Positions 1-5,647 of a DNA stretch of 5,647 bases are shown piece after piece (within the stretch, counting starts at the first letter, position 1; the number at the start of each line of letters is the position of its first letter). The position numbers and the translations under genes are program-made. The stretch is from Geobacter sp. UBA6169 (lineage in GTDB: Bacteria > Desulfobacterota > Desulfuromonadia > Geobacterales > Pseudopelobacteraceae), in the NCBI GenBank assembly GCA_002422265.1, contig DIUB01000098.1, positions 6,440 to 12,086 of the forward strand. The letters are read 5' to 3'. The notes beneath the pieces were generated by a model, which was not told the origin of the DNA, ran no database searches, and worked only from the letters and a program-made list of their open reading frames with translations.

Positions 1-1
1 T

Positions 2-1249
2 GCCGCCACGCTTTCCCCGGCAGCACAGGTGGGGAAGCAGATTTTTTTTGACGCCAACCTGTCGGCACAGCGCAACCAGTCCTGCGCCACCTGCCATGCC
101 CCCGAAGTCGGCTGGAGCGGACCGGACAACACCTTCAACAGCCACGGCAGCGTCTATAACGGTTCTTTCAGCGACCGTTTCGGCAACCGCCGCCCCCCCA
201 GTGCCTCATACGTGGCCCAGAGCCCGGTACTGAAGTGGGATAAAAAGGAAAAGGCCTTTATCGGCGGTGCCTTCTGGGATGGCCGGGCCACCGGCGCACG
301 CCTGAAAAGCACAGCAGCGGAACAGGCCCAGGGTCCGTTTCTGAACCCGCTTGAGCATGGTTTTTCCGATGCCGCCTGTGTGGTCAGCCGGGTCTGCAGC
401 GCCCCCTATGCCGGTGATCTGGAGAAACTTCATCCGGGCATCTGCAGCATTGTCTGGCCGGCCAATCATGATCAGCGCTGCGCCGAAGATGGCTACAAGG
501 CGGATCTGCCGGCTGTGGAGCGGAAAAAAGTCGATACCGCCTATGATGCCATTGCACACACCATTGCCGCCTTTGAACTTTCACCGGAGGTCAACCCTTT
601 CAGCTCCAAGTTTGATGCATACCTGGCCGGTAAAGCCAAACTGACCAGGCAGGAGCAGCTGGGACTGAAGCTGTTCAACGGCAAGGGCAAATGTGCCGAT
701 TGCCACCCCTCAAGCGGCAAAAAACCGCTCTTTACCGACTTCACCTACGACAACCTGGGAATCCCCCGCAACCCAGACAACCCGTTCTACACCCAGAAGG
801 CCGTGTACAATCCTGACGGCGTTGCCTGGATCGATCCGGGGTTGGGTGGCTTTGTGGCAACCGAGAAGGCCTGGGCCGCCAAGACCCGCACCGAATTCGG
901 CAAGCACAAGGTGCCCACCCTGCGCAACGTGGACAAGCGCCCCAGGCCTGATTTCGTCAAGGCCTTCGGCCACAATGGCTACTTCAAGAGTCTGAAGGAG
1001 ATCGTCCACTTCTATAACACCCGTGACATCCTGCCGATCTGCAAACCGGGTGACAAAGGGGAAAAGCTCACCTGCTGGCCGTTGCCGGAAACCGCCATGA
1101 ACATGAATATGGATGAGCTAGGCGACCTGGGCCTGACCGACGCCGAGGAAGATGCCATCGTGGCCTTTATGCAGACCTTGAGCGACGGCTATCTGCCGCC
1201 ACCGCAACAGCAGCCGGCCCGGCGGGCTCCGCAGACAAAGCGAAACTGA
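2..1249 (+). CDS. Di-haem cytochrome c peroxidase / MauG-family protein, 5'-truncated
   Basis: Periplasmic di-haem c-type cytochrome of the bacterial cytochrome c peroxidase/MauG superfamily. Members reduce peroxide with electrons from small cytochromes or oxidise other substrates; the substrate here is unknown. The frame is open to the window edge, and the residues before GTG 29 (LSPAAQ) continue the usual family N-terminus (LSxxxxLGKxLFFDxxLS). GTG 29 is therefore an internal valine, and the start and signal peptide lie upstream. Two haem-binding motifs are visible: CATCH (83-97) and CADCH (692-706). Other family blocks are the WDGRA segment after the first haem, VPTLRNV and FGHNGYFKSLKEIVHFYN near 910-1020, and the C-terminal LGLTDAEEDAIVAFMQTLSDGY. 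The protein is longer than a minimal peroxidase: a cysteine-containing insertion lies between the haem domains and a second Cys pair near the end, six non-haem cysteines in all. The tail is proline/glutamine-rich and basic. A terminator follows the stop. Family assignment is firm; peroxidase activity is not proven. Confidence 0.93.
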   Translation, partial: AATLSPAAQVGKQIFFDANLSAQRNQSCATCHAPEVGWSGPDNTFNSHGSVYNGSFSDRFGNRRPPSASYVAQSPVLKWDKKEKAFIGGAFWDGRATGARLKSTAAEQAQGPFLNPLEHGFSDAACVVSRVCSAPYAGDLEKLHPGICSIVWPANHDQRCAEDGYKADLPAVERKKVDTAYDAIAHTIAAFELSPEVNPFSSKFDAYLAGKAKLTRQEQLGLKLFNGKGKCADCHPSSGKKPLFTDFTYDNLGIPRNPDNPFYTQKAVYNPDGVAWIDPGLGGFVATEKAWAAKTRTEFGKHKVPTLRNVDKRPRPDFVKAFGHNGYFKSLKEIVHFYNTRDILPICKPGDKGEKLTCWPLPETAMNMNMDELGDLGLTDAEEDAIVAFMQTLSDGYLPPPQQQPARRAPQTKRN

Positions 1250-1285
1250 CTACCGGCTGCCACTTACGACGCAAGCGGTTTTTTC

Positions 1286-1315
1286 GGGCATACGCATGGT
1301 TGCGTATGCCCTTTT
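1286..1315 (+). terminator. Rho-independent terminator of the cytochrome gene
   Basis: A perfect 11-bp stem (GGGCATACGCA at 1286-1296 pairing with 1301-1311) encloses a TGGT loop and is followed directly by TTTTGTCTT. It lies 36 bp after the stop of the di-haem cytochrome gene. It should end that transcript and separate it from the kinase operon. Confidence 0.93.
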
Positions 1316-1341
1316 GTCTTCCTTGCTGCAGCTGGAATCAT

Positions 1342-1346
1342 CTCAA
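1342..1346. repeat. Left copy of candidate target-site duplication (CTCAA)
   Basis: CTCAA directly abuts the left end (CCTGAT...) of the inverted-repeat element and is repeated at its right end. A 5-bp match alone is weak; its position at both ends of the inverted repeat gives it weight. Confidence 0.5.
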
Positions 1347-1512
1347 CCTGATAAAAAGCAGTTGCACGCGGAGGCGCGGAGACGCGAAGACTAAAATCAG
1401 TTGCTTACACCATGTTATTGCTTCACCTGTAGGGTTGTTCCTTGTTTTTAGGTAACTATTTGATTTTCTCCGCGAGCTTCGCGGCTCCGCGTGAGTAACT
1501 GCCTTTTTTAGG
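1347..1512. mobile_element. MITE-like non-coding inverted-repeat element, 166 bp
   Basis: The two ends are long imperfect inverted repeats. Read inward, the left end is CCTGATAAAAAGCAGTT and the right end, as reverse complement, is CCTAAAAAAGGCAGTT. Both continue into CACGCGGAG, then GC-rich octamers, then AAAATCA (left 1393-1399; right complement 1461-1467) and a weaker match beyond, leaving a loop of about 40 nt near 1411-1450. The left arm holds three tandem octamers of the form RCGCGRAG (1366-1389). The right arm holds three complementary units (1468-1492), one with an extra base. There is no ORF of note. The 5-bp direct repeat CTCAA abuts both ends, as a target-site duplication would. 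A non-autonomous transposon remnant (MITE) is the best reading; a REP/BIME-like or structured-RNA repeat is the alternative. Other genomic copies were not checked. Confidence 0.65.
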
Positions 1513-1517
1513 CTCAA
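1513..1517. repeat. Right copy of candidate target-site duplication (CTCAA)
   Basis: CTCAA follows immediately after the right end (...TTTAGG) of the inverted-repeat element and matches the copy at 1342-1346. Confidence 0.5.
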
Positions 1518-1548
1518 TGGACGTTCAGATCACCGAAAAACATTCCGT

Positions 1549-1566
1549 ATCAGGTGATCACCTGAT
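1549..1566. promoter_or_regulatory. Palindromic operator upstream of the kinase-regulator operon
   Basis: ATCAGGTGATCACCTGAT is a perfect 18-bp palindrome centred at 1557.5. Its GGTGATCACC core recurs in the palindrome at 4226-4245 before the next transcription unit. The centre is 35.5 bp upstream of the end of the -10 hexamer, about -42 from the expected start, which suggests an activator site overlapping the -35 region. The likely ligand is the response regulator encoded downstream (inference). A simple intrinsic terminator is an alternative, because T-rich sequence follows, but the cytochrome transcript already has a much better one. Confidence 0.72.
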
Positions 1567-1593
1567 TTTATTTTCTGCATAAACCGTTACAAT
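1565..1593 (+). promoter_or_regulatory. Predicted promoter of the kinase-regulator operon
   Basis: TACAAT at 1588-1593 (five of six with the sigma-70 -10 consensus TATAAT) would place transcription start near 1600, about 34 nt before the GTG start. At the expected -35 position there is only T-rich sequence (around 1565-1571), with no good TTGACA match. That is consistent with activation from the adjoining palindrome. CTGCA at 1575-1579 lies in the spacer at the same offset as in the second promoter. Confidence 0.55.
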
Positions 1594-1621
1594 AGCCGGC
1601 AGTGTCAACTTCAGCATCAAC

Positions 1622-1626
1622 AAGGA
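1622..1626 (+). promoter_or_regulatory. Ribosome binding site for the histidine kinase
   Basis: AAGGA lies 7 nt before GTG 1634. It fixes the start, because no ATG competes and an in-frame TAA at 1580-1582 closes the frame upstream. Confidence 0.75.
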
Positions 1627-1633
1627 CAACCCT

Positions 1634-3559
1634 GTGCCGGAAACCGTTCATCAGATCCCTGAATCGCGCAAATACCTGTGGGCAGTTCTGCTCGGCCTGC
1701 TGGGGTTTGCCGGTAACTGGCTGCGCTTTCCGCTTTTTCTGAATGTCGATCTGCTGTTCGGCAGCATCTTTGTCATGCTCGCCCTGCAATATCTCGGGCT
1801 TGGCCCTGCCCTGCTCAGCGCGGTCATCGCCGGCTGCGCAACCCTGCTCATCTGGAATCATCCCCACGCGCTGATCATCTTTACGGCAGAACTGCTGCTG
1901 ACCGGGCTGCTTTACCAACGCTGGAAAGGTGAACTGCTGGTGGCAAACTGCTGCTACTGGCTGGTGATCGGCATGCCCCTTGGCTGGCTGTTCTATCACC
2001 TGGTCATGGCCCTTGATGCCAATGTCACACTGGCCATCATGTTCAAACAGGCCATGAACGGGCTGGCAAACACGGTACTGGCGCGCCTGATTGCCCTGGC
2101 GCTGCAGACACGCGGCGGCATGCCGTCCCTGCCTCACTCGCCTACCCTCCGTGAAAGGGTTGCCACACTGCTGGCACTGTTCAGCATGGTTACCACCCTG
2201 GTGCTGCTGGCGCTCACCAACCGCCAGGAAATGGCCTTTACCAGACAGCAGATCATAGCCATGCTGACTGCAGCGCACGGACAGGCAGCAGCAACCTTCA
2301 AGGCAACCGCCGCTGCCTCGCCTGAAGAGATCAACAAACAGTTGCGGCTACTGATCAATTCTGCCGCAACCTTTACGCGGGTATCCTACACCCACTATGA
2401 TGCGCGGGACGTCCCGCAGCTTTCCAACCGTACTCCGCTGCCGCTCATGCCCCACAGCGGCGGCACCCTGCAGGCTGTCACGCCGCTGATATCCTGGTGG
2501 ATACCGGATGCACGCCCCAACATCGCCATTATGGAGCGCTGGCATCGCTCGGTCTTTCTGACCCGCTTGCCGGTTGCCGACGGCACCCTGGTCATCCAGA
2601 CCGCAATGGCTCCCTGGCTGGCACAGCAATATCGCATGACCACCCAGATACTGACCACGGCCCTGTTGCTGGTCATCGCCTCGCTGGCTGCCGGTTTCTG
2701 GCTCAGCAACCGGATCTGCCGGTCGCTCCAACGGCTGGGCACCGTCTCACAGGGGCTTGCCAAACACCTTGATCAAGGGACAGAACCGGATTGGCCCCAA
2801 AGCACGATTCCGGAAGTGGCCCAAGTTACGGCTGATCTGCAAGACATGACCGGCAGTCTGACACAGGCGCTGGCGGCTGAGCAACACTCGCTGCAGCTGC
2901 TGAAGCGGGAATCGGCCCGGCGCGAAAACCTTGAACAGATGCTTGAGCAACAGCGAGAGCATGAGCGTCTGCGGATATCCCGAGAGCTCCATGACGGTAT
3001 CGGCCAGTCGCTGCAGGCGATCAAACTCAATCTCCAGCTCCAGTCGGTGGCCTGCAGAAGGCGTTCATGCGGGTTTGAAAGTGAAACAATGGAACTGGTC
3101 TCCGATATCGAGCAGATCGTATCATCGCTGCGTTCGGTCATCACCTCAATGCGCCAGGCCCCCGACAGCACCGGCAACATCGCTCAGGATCTGCAGGCGA
3201 TGGGGGTCAAGATCAGCGCGCTGAGGGGGTGCAGGTTTACCCTGCACCAAAGCGGCCCCGTGGACAGACTGCCTGAAAACATCAACAAAATGCTCTTTTT
3301 CATTGCCCTTGAGGCCGTTACCAACGCCATACGCCATGCTGCCCCCCGGGAGATCACCCTCTCACTGGCCATACACACGGCACCGCGTCGTCTGATTATG
3401 ACCGTTGCCGACAACGGCTGCGGCGGAGCCTCGTCAACCAATGCCGGCGCAGGCATTTCGATCATGGAAGAGCGGGCCGCACTGATTGGCGGCAGCTTCA
3501 GGATTGCATCAGCCCAGGGGACGGGAACAACCATCACTGTGGAGGTACCGCTCGCATGA
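1634..3559 (+). CDS. Membrane sensor histidine kinase, HisKA_3/HATPase_c (NarX/DegS type)
   Basis: Sensor kinase of 641 residues; it should autophosphorylate on a histidine and pass phosphate to the adjacent response regulator. Residues about 14-157 are a multi-span membrane region with at least five hydrophobic stretches. It contains a WNHPHALIIF segment reminiscent of N-terminal membrane domains of delta-proteobacterial kinases; no named domain is assigned. A further helix (about 176-195), an extracytoplasmic segment (about 196-335) and another helix (about 338-357) follow, then a HAMP-like linker and a coiled coil rich in Glu, Gln and Arg (about 405-445). The phosphoacceptor is His453 in RELHDGIGQSL, typical of HisKA_3. 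The ATPase domain shows the N box with Asn564 (EAVTNAIRH), the G1 box DNGCGG (Asp593) and a glycine-rich GAGISIMEERAALIGG (from 605), ending in GTGTT (629-633). All catalytic motifs are intact. Start is GTG with AAGGA upstream. The stop overlaps the regulator start as ATGA, implying translational coupling. The stimulus is unknown. Confidence 0.95.
   Translation: MPETVHQIPESRKYLWAVLLGLLGFAGNWLRFPLFLNVDLLFGSIFVMLALQYLGLGPALLSAVIAGCATLLIWNHPHALIIFTAELLLTGLLYQRWKGELLVANCCYWLVIGMPLGWLFYHLVMALDANVTLAIMFKQAMNGLANTVLARLIALALQTRGGMPSLPHSPTLRERVATLLALFSMVTTLVLLALTNRQEMAFTRQQIIAMLTAAHGQAAATFKATAAASPEEINKQLRLLINSAATFTRVSYTHYDARDVPQLSNRTPLPLMPHSGGTLQAVTPLISWWIPDARPNIAIMERWHRSVFLTRLPVADGTLVIQTAMAPWLAQQYRMTTQILTTALLLVIASLAAGFWLSNRICRSLQRLGTVSQGLAKHLDQGTEPDWPQSTIPEVAQVTADLQDMTGSLTQALAAEQHSLQLLKRESARRENLEQMLEQQREHERLRISRELHDGIGQSLQAIKLNLQLQSVACRRRSCGFESETMELVSDIEQIVSSLRSVITSMRQAPDSTGNIAQDLQAMGVKISALRGCRFTLHQSGPVDRLPENINKMLFFIALEAVTNAIRHAAPREITLSLAIHTAPRRLIMTVADNGCGGASSTNAGAGISIMEERAALIGGSFRIASAQGTGTTITVEVPLA
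3541..3546 (+). promoter_or_regulatory. Ribosome binding site for the response regulator, inside the kinase gene
   Basis: GGAGGT lies 9 nt before ATG 3556, within the last codons of the kinase. It supports the overlapping start and independent ribosome loading on the regulator. Confidence 0.75.
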
Positions 3560-4158
3560 TCAGACTGCTTTTTGCCGATGACCACCAGATGTTTCGCCAG
3601 GGACTGCACCGCCTGCTGCAGGATTCCGACACGATTGAGATTGTTGCCGAATGTGCCGGCGGGGTTGAAGCCCTGACCCGGATCAGAGAACTGCAGCCTG
3701 ATGTTGCCGTGCTTGACCTGTCCATGCCTGATATGGGCGGCCTTGAGGTACTTGCCGCAGTGCGCGCTGAAGCAAACCCGGTTCCGGTCATCATCCTGAC
3801 CATGCATGAAGACCCGATCTGGAGCAGACGTGCCATCGCCGCCGGTGTCAACGGCTTTGTACTGAAAGATGACGCCTTTACCGAGCTGATCAAGGCGGTC
3901 TACACGGTACTTGAGGGTAAGCAGTACCTGAGCGGGAAGGTGGCGGAGCAGGAACCGCAGGACGAAAACCCGCTCACCGCCCGCGAACTGCAGGTTCTCA
4001 GACTAATCTGCCGGGGCAACAGCAACCGTAAAATTGCAGAAGCACTTGAGATCAGCATGAAGACGGTTGACAGCCACCGCACCAGCATCATGAAAAAGCT
4101 CAAGTTACACAGCATTGTTGAACTGGTCAGATGGGCCATCAGACATCAGCACGACTGA
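3556..4158 (+). CDS. NarL/FixJ-family response regulator (REC + LuxR-type HTH)
   Basis: DNA-binding response regulator of 200 residues, a usual length for the family. The receiver domain (about 1-118) has the acidic pair Asp8-Asp9, phosphoacceptor Asp54 in VAVLDLSMPDMGG, Thr82 in ILTMHE and Lys104 in GFVLKDD; all are intact. The LuxR/GerE helix-turn-helix (about 138-196) shows LTARE (140-144), KIAEALEIS and TVDSHRTSIMKKL (from 170). The gene overlaps the kinase by four bases, so the two are almost certainly a cognate pair. Regulators of this family bind short inverted repeats as dimers after phosphorylation. The two GGTGATCACC palindromes flanking the operon are natural candidate targets, giving autoregulation plus control of the downstream sensor (inference). 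No good terminator follows the stop, so some read-through into the next gene is possible. Confidence 0.96.
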   Translation: MIRLLFADDHQMFRQGLHRLLQDSDTIEIVAECAGGVEALTRIRELQPDVAVLDLSMPDMGGLEVLAAVRAEANPVPVIILTMHEDPIWSRRAIAAGVNGFVLKDDAFTELIKAVYTVLEGKQYLSGKVAEQEPQDENPLTARELQVLRLICRGNSNRKIAEALEISMKTVDSHRTSIMKKLKLHSIVELVRWAIRHQHD

Positions 4159-4180
4159 CAGCAGCAGCTTCCCCCCACCG

Positions 4181-4227
4181 AAAAAATCTGTCTCCACATC
4201 AAAAAAATGCATAAAAAAAGCACAAAA
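4181..4227. promoter_or_regulatory. A-tract cluster upstream of the second operator
   Basis: Runs of A lie at 4181-4186, 4201-4207, 4213-4219 and 4224-4227, with centres about 20.5, 12 and 9.5 bp apart, close to multiples of a helical turn. Such arrays often bend DNA or act as binding surfaces for RNA polymerase alpha subunits or nucleoid proteins. The function here is inference. Confidence 0.35.
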
Positions 4228-4245
4228 TAGGGTGATCACCCTATT
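4226..4245. promoter_or_regulatory. Palindromic operator upstream of the Cache-PAS sensor gene
   Basis: AATAGGGTGATCACCCTATT is a perfect 20-bp palindrome centred at 4235.5. It shares the core GGTGATCACC and the outer AT/AT with the palindrome before the kinase operon, while bases between differ but remain symmetric, as expected for a protein-binding site. Its centre is again 35.5 bp upstream of the end of the -10 hexamer. On the + strand no T-run follows, so it is not a terminator for the operon. Confidence 0.77.
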
Positions 4246-4271
4246 GCATCCGCTGCACAATCAACTATGCT
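4244..4271 (+). promoter_or_regulatory. Predicted promoter of the Cache-PAS sensor gene
   Basis: TATGCT at 4266-4271 serves as the -10. TTGCAT at 4244-4249, 16 bp upstream and touching the palindrome, is a partial -35. The expected start is near 4278, giving a leader of about 70 nt. CTGCA at 4253-4257 occupies the same offset from the operator as in the kinase promoter. Confidence 0.55.
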
Positions 4272-4304
4272 GGCGCTGCGTACCATCTTCACTACCGTTA
4301 TCCT

Positions 4305-4318
4305 GCGGCTTGTGCCGC
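4305..4318 (+). other. Small hairpin in the 5' leader of the sensor gene
   Basis: GCGGC and GCCGC pair perfectly around a TTGT loop, 16 bp before the ribosome binding site. No T-run follows, so it is not a terminator. It could affect mRNA stability or be incidental. Confidence 0.3.
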
Positions 4319-4334
4319 TCTGTATCAGGCACAC

Positions 4335-4339
4335 GGGAG
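4335..4339 (+). promoter_or_regulatory. Ribosome binding site for the Cache-PAS sensor
   Basis: GGGAG lies 10 nt before ATG 4350, a slightly long spacing. No in-frame ATG lies further upstream in the leader, which supports this start. Confidence 0.55.
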
Positions 4340-4349
4340 TCACGTTCTA

Positions 4350-5647
4350 ATGGCTACACAAGCACACAAACCCGGATCGGTTGCGGCAGGTTCTGCGGAT
4401 AGAACAGACAGCCCCACCGCAATCCTTAAGCGGGTACGGCTGCGGAACATGCTCTGGCTGGTCTGCGGTCTGTTGCCGATCCTGGGCCTGATGACCTTTG
4501 CCGGCTGGCAGCGCCACCATGATGCCGTTGGCAAGGCCACTCTGCAGGCCCGCAACCTCAGCGATGTGCTGGCCATCAAACTGGAAGCCGATTTCAACCG
4601 TATCGACGGCGTACTGCAGTTTACCGAATTCATCCTTGCCAGACTCCCCAAAGAACATCAACAGCTCGGGAGAGCACCATCCTTACAGCAGCAGCAGCTT
4701 TTTGCCGAACGCCTGCAGGGGCTCTGCAAGAGTTTTAACGGCATAGAGGCCATCAATATCTTTGATGCTGCCGGCAATCTGCGCTTTTCCTCTCGCCCCC
4801 TTGCCAGGCCGGTCTCCATTGCAGACCGCCCGCATTTTCAGCAACTGAAATCAAACCCAAGAATTACAACGGTTTATTCCGATGTCATCAGCTCCCGCAC
4901 CACCGGCCTGCAGGCCCTGGCAGTGTTGCGTGCGGTGCGGGATAAACAGGGGCATCTCACGGCCGTCATCAGTGCGGTCATTGATATCGCCCCCATCCGC
5001 CACCTGCTGACACGCCTCAACACCGGCCCGGGCGGTGTTGCCCTGTTGCGCCGCAGCGACACCACGGTCCTGATCGCCCGCTACCCGCACTCTGATCTAG
5101 CAGATTTCAACCAGCCGCTGCCGGCAGACAACCCGATCCGGCGCCGGGTGCTGTCTGGTGAGCGCCAGGGAGAGCTGAGCTACATTGCCAGCACCGATGG
5201 TGAAAAACGGCTGGGCAGCTTCAGGGTGATGGATGGTCACCCGTTTTACACCCAGGTGGCCTTTTCAGAAGCTCACTATCTTGCACACTGGCGTCACCAG
5301 ACCTGGCTGGCGGTTGGCATGGCCGTGCTGATAGTTCTGGTATCCCTGTTCGGCATGCGGCACCTCGGCCGCAGCCAGGCACGGGAAGAACAGGCCCAGG
5401 CCTGGCTGCAGGAGGCAGAAACCGTAGCCGGCATGGGGCACTGGGTGATTGAGCCGGACAACGGCAGACTGCGCTGGTCTGATCAGGTCTATCAGCTGTT
5501 CGGGATTGCTCCCGGCACACCGGTAAACTACGGGCTGTTTACCCAGATAGTCCACCCCGATGACCGGGCAGCTCTGGAATCTGCCTGGCAGCAGGCGGTC
5601 AGCACGAACGGGCTGTGTGAAATCGACCACCGGATTCTGGTCAAGGG
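4350..5647 (+). CDS. Membrane sensor with double Cache (PDC) and PAS domains, 3'-truncated
   Basis: The frame is open from ATG 4350 to the window end, giving 432 codons without a stop. The first helix (about 33-53) follows a short basic cytoplasmic stretch. Residues about 55-317 look like the paired periplasmic PDC/Cache domains common in diguanylate cyclases and histidine kinases. The first has FDAAGNLRFSS, ADRPHF (158-163) and a VISAVIDI strand. The second begins near 230 with GVALLRRSDTTVLIARYP and ends in VMDGHPFYTQVAFSE. A second helix (about 318-338) leads through an Ala/Glu/Gln linker into a PAS domain of the PAS_3 type (from about 356), with MGHWVIEPDNGRLRWSDQV and IVHPDDRAAL. Cache domains of this kind bind small ligands such as organic or amino acids; the ligand here is unknown. 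The missing C-terminus should hold the output domain: histidine kinase, GGDEF/EAL or both are all possible. It has its own operator and promoter, matching those of the kinase-regulator operon. Confidence 0.9.
   Translation, partial: MATQAHKPGSVAAGSADRTDSPTAILKRVRLRNMLWLVCGLLPILGLMTFAGWQRHHDAVGKATLQARNLSDVLAIKLEADFNRIDGVLQFTEFILARLPKEHQQLGRAPSLQQQQLFAERLQGLCKSFNGIEAINIFDAAGNLRFSSRPLARPVSIADRPHFQQLKSNPRITTVYSDVISSRTTGLQALAVLRAVRDKQGHLTAVISAVIDIAPIRHLLTRLNTGPGGVALLRRSDTTVLIARYPHSDLADFNQPLPADNPIRRRVLSGERQGELSYIASTDGEKRLGSFRVMDGHPFYTQVAFSEAHYLAHWRHQTWLAVGMAVLIVLVSLFGMRHLGRSQAREEQAQAWLQEAETVAGMGHWVIEPDNGRLRWSDQVYQLFGIAPGTPVNYGLFTQIVHPDDRAALESAWQQAVSTNGLCEIDHRILVK

Noticed and set aside
29..31. GTG as the start of the cytochrome gene.
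   Set aside because: The frame remains open upstream, those codons extend the family's conserved N-terminal block, and no signal peptide or ribosome site precedes this GTG.
1366..1492. CRISPR-like or simple tandem repeat array from the GC-rich octamers.
   Set aside because: There are no unique spacers, units are directly adjacent, and the two sets are in inverted orientation as arms of one hairpin element.
1528..1534. GATCACC half-site upstream of the first operator.
   Set aside because: A 7-bp match with no symmetric partner; similar half-sites occur by chance, for example inside the kinase gene near 3352.
1549..1566. CRP/FNR-type site, because GTGA and TCAC are present.
   Set aside because: CRP sites need six bases between GTGA and TCAC and FNR sites have TTGAT-N4-ATCAA; here the half-sites are directly joined.
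1549..1574. Palindrome followed by a T-rich stretch could be a second intrinsic terminator on the + strand.
   Set aside because: The stem is short, a strong terminator already lies at 1286-1315, and the same core occurs at the same distance from a -10 hexamer at the next promoter, where no T-run follows.
1568..2278. Long minus-strand ORF opposite the kinase gene.
   Set aside because: Its translation is low-complexity, rich in Gln, His and Arg, with no recognisable domain, and the + strand encodes a motif-complete kinase over the same bases.
4210..4245. On the minus strand the second palindrome is followed by T-runs and resembles a terminator.
   Set aside because: No supported minus-strand gene lies to the right, and the operator reading explains the match with the first palindrome.
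4267..4350. A 27-codon + strand ORF (MLALRTIFTTVILRLVPLC...) whose TAA overlaps the sensor ATG as TAATG, a possible coupled leader peptide.
   Set aside because: Its ATG falls inside the predicted -10 hexamer, so it would not be transcribed from that promoter, and no convincing ribosome site precedes it. It becomes plausible only if transcription starts further upstream.

Overview
The window looks like chromosomal DNA from a moderately GC-rich, respiratory Gram-negative bacterium. A multi-domain periplasmic di-haem cytochrome, a NarX/DegS-style two-component pair and a Cache-PAS sensor in close succession fit the Desulfuromonadales (Geobacter/Trichlorobacter-like). This taxonomic guess is inference from gene style; no marker gene is present. 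All recognisable genes are on the + strand.

Layout. (1) Positions 2-1249 hold the 3' part of a di-haem cytochrome c peroxidase/MauG-type gene, whose start lies outside the window. It is closed by a strong intrinsic terminator at 1286-1315. (2) Positions 1342-1517 hold a small non-coding inverted-repeat element of MITE type: two arms of about 60 bp, each with three GC-rich octamers, ending in CCT...AGG and bounded by a 5-bp direct repeat CTCAA. (3) An 18-bp perfect palindrome and a promoter then precede a two-gene operon. The first gene (1634-3559) is a polytopic membrane histidine kinase of the HisKA_3 type. The second (3556-4158) is a NarL/FixJ-type response regulator, overlapping the kinase by ATGA. 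(4) A 191-bp intergenic region carries A-tracts, a second palindrome with the same GGTGATCACC core, and a second promoter. (5) From 4350 to the window end runs a 3'-truncated membrane sensor with a double Cache (PDC) periplasmic domain and a PAS domain. Its output domain lies beyond the window.

The main observation is that the two palindromes are the same operator in the same promoter architecture. In both cases exactly 25 bp separate the GGTGATCACC core from a plausible -10 hexamer. A CTGCA pentamer also sits at the same offset in both spacers. The operator centre would lie near -42, the classical position for an activator overlapping a poor -35 box. The simplest model is that the response regulator activates both its own kinase-regulator operon and the adjacent Cache-PAS sensor gene, so two membrane sensors are co-expressed by one autoregulated circuit. 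That model is inference; the matching sites and spacing are read directly. The peroxidase gene is insulated by its terminator and the inserted element and need not belong to the circuit.
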